Shown piece after piece: positions 7,070 through 11,052 of a stretch of 11,052 nt of DNA (the stretch's first letter is position 1; every line of letters begins with the position of its first letter). The translations under genes and the position numbers were made by a program. The stretch lies in the NCBI GenBank assembly GCA_946480515.1, contig CAMLKX010000043.1, positions 1-11,052 on the forward strand, read 5' to 3'. This stretch comes from an uncultured Sphingomonadaceae bacterium (GTDB taxonomy: Bacteria; Pseudomonadota; Alphaproteobacteria; Sphingomonadales; Sphingomonadaceae). The notes under the pieces were generated by a model that was not told where the DNA came from, made no database searches, and saw only the letters and a list, made by a program, of their open reading frames with translations.

Positions 7070-8869
7070 ATGGCTGACGAGACTCCGCGCGGCGGATTGC
7101 GGTCGCGCGCCTGGTTCGACAATCCCGCGAACGCGGACATGACGGCGCTCTATGTCGAGCGCTACCTCAACTATGGCTTGAGCCTTGAGGAGTTGCAGTC
7201 CGACCGGCCGATCATCGGCATTGCCCAATCGGGGAGTGACCTGGTGCCCTGCAACCGCCACCATCTGGTGCTCGCCCAGCGGGTCAAGGACGGGGTCCGC
7301 GACGCCGGCGGGATCGCGATCGAATTTCCCACTCATCCACTGCAGGAAACCGGCAAGCGACCGACGGCGGGGCTCGACCGCAACCTCGCTTATCTCGGCC
7401 TGGTCGAAGTCTTGTACGGCTATCCGCTCGACGGCGTGGTGCTGACCATCGGCTGCGACAAAACCACTCCCTCGGCGCTGATGGCGGCCGCGACGGTCAA
7501 TATTCCGGCGATCGCACTGTCGGTCGGGCCAATGCTGAACGGCTGGCACCAGGGCCAGCGCACCGGATCGGGAACCATCGTCTGGAAAGCGCGCGAGCTG
7601 CTGGCGACGGGCGAGATCGGCTACAGCGAGTTCATCAAGCTGGTCGCCTCGTCTGCGCCGTCGACCGGCTATTGCAACACGATGGGCACTGCGACCACCA
7701 TGAACTCGCTGACCGAAGCGCTCGGCATGTCGCTGCCCGGGTCCGCCGCGATCCCGGCGCCCTACCGTGACCGGCAGGAAGCCGCCTATGAAACGGGCAA
7801 GCGGATCGTCGAGATGGTGCGGGAAGACCGCAAGCCATCCGACATCCTCACTCGCGCGGCATTTCTGAACGCGGTGAAGGTCAACTCCGCGATTGGCGGA
7901 TCAACCAACGCGCCGATCCACCTCAACGCGATCGCGCGGCATGTCGGGGTGGAGCTGTCGCTCGACGATTGGGAGAAGGAAGGCGCCGAGATCCCGCTGC
8001 TGGTCAATCTCCAGCCTGCCGGCGAATATCTCGGCGAGGATTATTATCGCGCCGGCGGTGTTCCAGCCGTGATGGGCGAACTCTATCGCGCGGGCTTGCT
8101 CGATGGCACGGTGATCGCCTGCAATGGCCAGACGGTCGCCGGTAATGTTGGCGAGGCCCGCATTCAGGACGAGGACGTGATCCGCCCGTTTGATCGTCCG
8201 CTCAAGCGCTCCGCAGGCCTGACGGTGCTGCGCGGCAACATCTTCGACAGTTCGGTGATGAAGCTGTCCGTCATCTCGGATGAGTTTCGGGCCCGCTATC
8301 TCAGCGATCCGGCCGATCCCGACGCGTTCGAAGCCAAGGTCGTCGTGTTCGACGGACCCGAGGATTATCACGCGCGCATCGACGATCCTGCGCTTGCAGT
8401 CGACGAGCGGACCGTGCTGGTGATCCGAGGGGCTGGCCCGATCGGTTATCCAGGCGGCGCGGAAGTGGTCAACATGCGTCCGCCGGCCGCTCTCATCCAG
8501 GCTGGAGTCCATGCTCTGCCATGCATCGGCGACGGGCGGCAGTCCGGGACCAGCGGCAGCCCATCGATCCTCAACGCCTCGCCCGAGGCCGCGGTTCTCG
8601 GCGGACTGGCGCTGGTCAAAACGGGCGACCGCATCCGGGTCGATCTCGCCAGGCGCGAGGTCAACCTGCTGGTCTCCGAACAGGGGCTGGCACAGCGGCG
8701 CGCCGCGCTCGAACATGAGGGCGGCTATTCCTATCCGGCGGCGCAAACGCCGTGGCAGGAAATCCAGCGCGGCATGGTTGGGCAATTCGACGAGGGCGCG
8801 GTGCTCGAACCAGCAGTCAAATATCAGCGGATCGCGCAGACCCGCGGATTGCCGCGGGACAGTCACTGA
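7070..8869 (+). CDS. IlvD/EDD family sugar-acid dehydratase (XylD-like xylonate/arabonate dehydratase)
   Basis: A 599-residue dehydratase that should convert a sugar acid (D-xylonate, L-arabonate or D-galactonate type) to its 2-keto-3-deoxy acid, using a [2Fe-2S] cluster and Mg2+. The cluster cysteines expected from Caulobacter XylD are present: Cys61 in PCNRHH, Cys129 in GCDKTTP and Cys201 in YCNTMGT. Lys131 in the second motif is the usual carbamylated metal ligand, and Ser491 in RQSGTSG the likely catalytic base. The N-terminal motif (RSRAWFDNP, MTALYVERYLNYG) and length match the XylD clade, not the Rhizobium L-arabonate dehydratase clade, and clearly not biosynthetic IlvD. It starts a second cluster after a 108-base gap, and its stop overlaps the start of the lactonase gene. 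Because the neighbouring dehydrogenase is of the arabinose/galactose type, the substrate is left open. Confidence 0.92.
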   Translation: MADETPRGGLRSRAWFDNPANADMTALYVERYLNYGLSLEELQSDRPIIGIAQSGSDLVPCNRHHLVLAQRVKDGVRDAGGIAIEFPTHPLQETGKRPTAGLDRNLAYLGLVEVLYGYPLDGVVLTIGCDKTTPSALMAAATVNIPAIALSVGPMLNGWHQGQRTGSGTIVWKARELLATGEIGYSEFIKLVASSAPSTGYCNTMGTATTMNSLTEALGMSLPGSAAIPAPYRDRQEAAYETGKRIVEMVREDRKPSDILTRAAFLNAVKVNSAIGGSTNAPIHLNAIARHVGVELSLDDWEKEGAEIPLLVNLQPAGEYLGEDYYRAGGVPAVMGELYRAGLLDGTVIACNGQTVAGNVGEARIQDEDVIRPFDRPLKRSAGLTVLRGNIFDSSVMKLSVISDEFRARYLSDPADPDAFEAKVVVFDGPEDYHARIDDPALAVDERTVLVIRGAGPIGYPGGAEVVNMRPPAALIQAGVHALPCIGDGRQSGTSGSPSILNASPEAAVLGGLALVKTGDRIRVDLARREVNLLVSEQGLAQRRAALEHEGGYSYPAAQTPWQEIQRGMVGQFDEGAVLEPAVKYQRIAQTRGLPRDSH

Positions 8870-9726
8870 TGAGCCAGGTCAGGATCATCGAGCGCGATCG
8901 CTGCGACCAGCTCGGAGAGGGACCGCTGTGGTCGCAGCGCGAACAATGTCTCTATTGGGTCGACATCGTCGGACAGCGGCTTAACCGGCTGGAGCCGAAA
9001 TCCGGCAGCGTCACCCATTGGGAAATGCCCGAAATGATCGGCTGGGTGATCGAGCGGTCGAATGGAGAGGGCTTCATTGCCGGTCTGAAGAGCGGCGTTC
9101 ATCGGCTTATGCTCGAACCCTTTTCGCTCGACCTGATCGCCGCCATCGAACCTGATCTGCCCGGCAATCGACTGAATGACGCGAAGGCGGACTCGGCGGG
9201 CCGGATTTGGGCAGGGACGATGCCGGTGTCGGCGGATGTTCCGACCGGTTCACTTTATCGCCTGGACCCGGACCTGAGCGTCACCCGGGTGGACAGCGGA
9301 TACCACGTGGCGAACGGCCCGGCCATTTCGCCGTGCGGCCGCTGGCTGTTCCATACCAACACGGTCGCGCGAACGGTTTATCGCTTCCCGCTGAATGAAG
9401 ACGGCAGCCTGGGCCCCCGCGAGACCTTCATCGAATTCGCGGAAGAGTGGGGCAGGCCCGACGGGATGACGTTCGATGCTGAGGGCGGATTGTGGATCGC
9501 GCATTGGGGTGGAAGCCGGATCAGCCGTTTCGTTCCGGACGGCTCGCTTGATCGCAGCATTGCGCTTCCGGCCAGCCAGATCACCAGCTGTGCTTTCGGC
9601 GGACCCGACTTCGATCGGCTCTATGTCACCTCGGCAGGCGTGGGCCTCGATGAGGGCGAGGGCGGGCAGTTATTCGAGGTGGATGCGGGTGTCCGTGGCC
9701 TGGCGGCCTATCAGTTTGCCGGTTGA
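8869..9726 (+). CDS. SMP-30/gluconolactonase family sugar lactonase
   Basis: A 285-residue beta-propeller lactonase that should hydrolyse the aldonolactone made by the C1 dehydrogenase to the open sugar acid. Metal ligands expected for the family are visible: Glu17 in LGEGPLW, Asn149 in HVANGPAIS and Asp198 in GRPDGMTF. RLNDAK (101-106) is the substrate-side loop. Motifs such as GSLYRLD, LWIAHWGG and CAFGGPDFDRLYVTSA match Caulobacter xylonolactonase XylC and related arabinono- or gluconolactonases. I chose the ATG at 8869 because it overlaps the dehydratase stop as TGATG and leads straight into the family N-terminus. A longer in-frame opening from 8752 would run far into the dehydratase gene and adds no conserved sequence. 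No signal peptide, so cytoplasmic. Confidence 0.92.
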   Translation: MSQVRIIERDRCDQLGEGPLWSQREQCLYWVDIVGQRLNRLEPKSGSVTHWEMPEMIGWVIERSNGEGFIAGLKSGVHRLMLEPFSLDLIAAIEPDLPGNRLNDAKADSAGRIWAGTMPVSADVPTGSLYRLDPDLSVTRVDSGYHVANGPAISPCGRWLFHTNTVARTVYRFPLNEDGSLGPRETFIEFAEEWGRPDGMTFDAEGGLWIAHWGGSRISRFVPDGSLDRSIALPASQITSCAFGGPDFDRLYVTSAGVGLDEGEGGQLFEVDAGVRGLAAYQFAG

Positions 9727-9731
9727 GATTG

Positions 9732-9744
9732 TCAGCGGCGCTGA
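9732..9744 (+). repeat. inverted repeat TCAGC-GGC-GCTGA after the lactonase stop
   Basis: A perfect 5-bp arm inverted repeat with a 3-base spacer begins 6 bases after the lactonase stop codon. No T-run follows, so it is not an intrinsic terminator. It may form a small RNA hairpin or be an operator half; function unknown. Confidence 0.45.
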
Positions 9745-9771
9745 TTGAGGCGAAAAGGTAGCGATAACAGG

Positions 9772-9783
9772 GGGCGTTCGCCC
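9772..9783 (+). repeat. inverted repeat GGGCG-TT-CGCCC before the symporter ribosome site
   Basis: A perfect GC-rich inverted repeat ends 1 base before the Gly-rich ribosome site GGGGAGGG (9785-9792) of the symporter gene. In RNA it could form a tight hairpin with a GTTC-type loop next to the ribosome site and so affect translation. This role is inference. Confidence 0.45.
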
Positions 9784-9796
9784 TGGGGAGGGTAGG

Positions 9797-11052
9797 ATGA
9801 ATCTTTCGACCATCGATCTGATTGTCGTGATCGTTTACGCGATCGGCATATTCGGCCTTGCGCAATGGGTTTCGCGGGAAAAGGCCGGACACCAGAAGGA
9901 TAGCTCCGACTATTTCCTCGCCTCCAAGGCGCTGCCGTGGTGGGCAATCGGCGCGTCGCTGATCGCAGCGAACATCTCCGCCGAGCAGATCGTCGGAATG
10001 TCGGGGTCAGGCTATGCGCTTGGCCTGGCGATTGCATCCTATGAATGGATGGCGGCGCTGACCCTGCTGATCGTCGGCAAGTTCTTCCTGCCGATCTTCC
10101 TCAAGAACAAGATCTACACCATGCCGCAGTTCCTCGAACAGCGGTACGGCAAGGTGTTGCCGGTGATCATGGCCGTGTTCTGGCTGGCTCTGTACATTTT
10201 CGTGAACCTGACTTCGATCATCTGGCTTGGGTCGATCGCGGTGAACAAGGTTGCTGGGGTCGATCAGGACGTGGCGCTGCTGGCGCTCGGCGGGTTTGCG
10301 CTGCTCTATCAACTGTACGGCGGTCTGAAGGCCGTCGCGCTCACCGATATCGTGCAGGTGACTCTGCTGGTGTTTGGCGGCCTGGTTGTGTCCTATCTCA
10401 CGCTCGATCAGATCGGCGGTCATCAGGGCGTGCTGGCCGGCTTTGCAGCGCTCCAGGCAAAAGTGCCGGGCCATTTCAACATGATTCTTGAGCAGGACCA
10501 TCCCTTCTTCAAGGACCTGCCCGGAATCGCAGTTCTGGTCGGCGGAATGTGGATCGCGAACCTGAGCTACTGGGGCTTCAACCAATATATCATTCAGCGC
10601 GCGCTTGCGGCGAAGAACCTCGGGGAAGCGCAAAAGGGCGTGGTCTTCGCGGCCTATCTGAAGCTGCTGATGCCGGTCATCATCGTTCTTCCGGGCATCG
10701 CGGCGGTCGTGCTGGCGCCGGAACTGGCGAAGCCCGACGAAGCCTATCCGACGATGATGCGGCTGCTTCCGGCGGGCCTGCTTGGCCTGGTGTTCGCGGC
10801 GCTGATCGCAGCGATCATCGCCTCCACCGCCTCTAAGATCAATTCGATTGCGACCATCTTCACGCTCGACCTTTATGCCAAGGCGCGCGGCATGCACACG
10901 CGTGCCGAAGACGACCAGCAGGACAGCGTCGGGCGCGAGAAGCATCTGGTGTTCGTTGGCCGTGTCGTGGCCGCGGTCTCGGTGGTGATTGCGCTGCTCA
11001 CGGCGCGGCCGCTGCTTGGCGAATCCGATCAGGCGTTCCAGTTCATCCAGGA
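9797..11052 (+). CDS. sodium/sugar symporter (SSS family, vSGLT-like), 3' end cut by window edge
   Basis: The frame is open from ATG 9797 to the right edge, 418 codons of a family usually 500-560 residues long. GGGGAGGG at 9785-9792 is the ribosome site. It is an inner-membrane protein with many hydrophobic helices (for example 7-24, 46-76, 124-149, 245-268, 288-306, 328-342) and resembles the Vibrio galactose symporter vSGLT along its length. Sugar-site residues known in vSGLT are kept: Asn59, Gln64 and Glu83, Asn255, gate Tyr258 and Lys289, but vSGLT Ser91 is Ala86. At the sodium site Ser343 matches vSGLT Ser365, while Ser364 is Ala342. The loop at about 307-317 is roughly 17 residues shorter than in vSGLT. 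It probably imports the monosaccharide that the neighbouring enzymes oxidise, with a galactose-like sugar most likely; the substrate is inferred. Confidence 0.93.
   Translation, partial: MNLSTIDLIVVIVYAIGIFGLAQWVSREKAGHQKDSSDYFLASKALPWWAIGASLIAANISAEQIVGMSGSGYALGLAIASYEWMAALTLLIVGKFFLPIFLKNKIYTMPQFLEQRYGKVLPVIMAVFWLALYIFVNLTSIIWLGSIAVNKVAGVDQDVALLALGGFALLYQLYGGLKAVALTDIVQVTLLVFGGLVVSYLTLDQIGGHQGVLAGFAALQAKVPGHFNMILEQDHPFFKDLPGIAVLVGGMWIANLSYWGFNQYIIQRALAAKNLGEAQKGVVFAAYLKLLMPVIIVLPGIAAVVLAPELAKPDEAYPTMMRLLPAGLLGLVFAALIAAIIASTASKINSIATIFTLDLYAKARGMHTRAEDDQQDSVGREKHLVFVGRVVAAVSVVIALLTARPLLGESDQAFQFIQ

Noticed and set aside
8752..8868. N-terminal extension of the lactonase
   Set aside because: It would overlap the dehydratase by over 100 bases, has no ribosome site, and the family sequence begins at the ATG at 8869.
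10007..10945. A 312-codon minus-strand frame over the symporter
   Set aside because: The + strand encodes an unmistakable SSS symporter that runs to the window edge; the antisense frame is low-complexity, rich in Arg, Gln, Asp and His, and looks like noise.

Overview
This is a GC-rich, densely packed window in which every gene lies on the + strand. The proteins most resemble those of sugar-catabolising Alphaproteobacteria. A Sphingomonadales or Caulobacterales host is the best guess, from the Caulobacter XylD/XylC-like dehydratase and lactonase, the paired GH3 glycosidases and the short clade of KsdD-like flavoproteins. No RNA gene, CRISPR array, insertion sequence or phage gene was seen, and no gap reaches 300 bases.

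Left half (1-6961): the C-terminal part of a GH3 glycosidase of the beta-xylosidase type is cut by the left edge. It is followed by an FAD flavoprotein of the fumarate reductase/3-ketosteroid dehydrogenase superfamily, a complete Tat-exported GH3 glycosidase, a FadR-type GntR regulator and a Gfo/Idh/MocA sugar dehydrogenase of the L-arabinose/D-galactose 1-dehydrogenase type. Gaps are 8 overlapping to 58 bases, so this looks like one operon. A weak hairpin plus T-run follows the first glycosidase.

Right half (7070-11052): after a 108-base gap with a candidate promoter and FadR-like operator come an IlvD/EDD sugar-acid dehydratase (XylD-like), an SMP-30 family sugar lactonase overlapping it by one base, and a vSGLT-like sodium/sugar symporter cut by the right edge.

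Together the genes read as a glycoside-to-sugar-acid route. Periplasmic GH3 enzymes would release monosaccharide, and the symporter would import it. The dehydrogenase would oxidise C1 to a lactone, the lactonase would open it, and the dehydratase would make a 2-keto-3-deoxy acid (a non-phosphorylative Weimberg/Dahms/De Ley-Doudoroff type pathway). The later steps (aldolase, or second dehydratase plus semialdehyde dehydrogenase) are not in the window. Dehydrogenase and transporter point to L-arabinose or D-galactose, while the dehydratase and first GH3 point to xylose, so the true sugar is open. The least explained element is the flavoprotein between the two glycosidases, which may act on the aglycone of a natural glycoside. 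I see no clear sign of a wholly new system.
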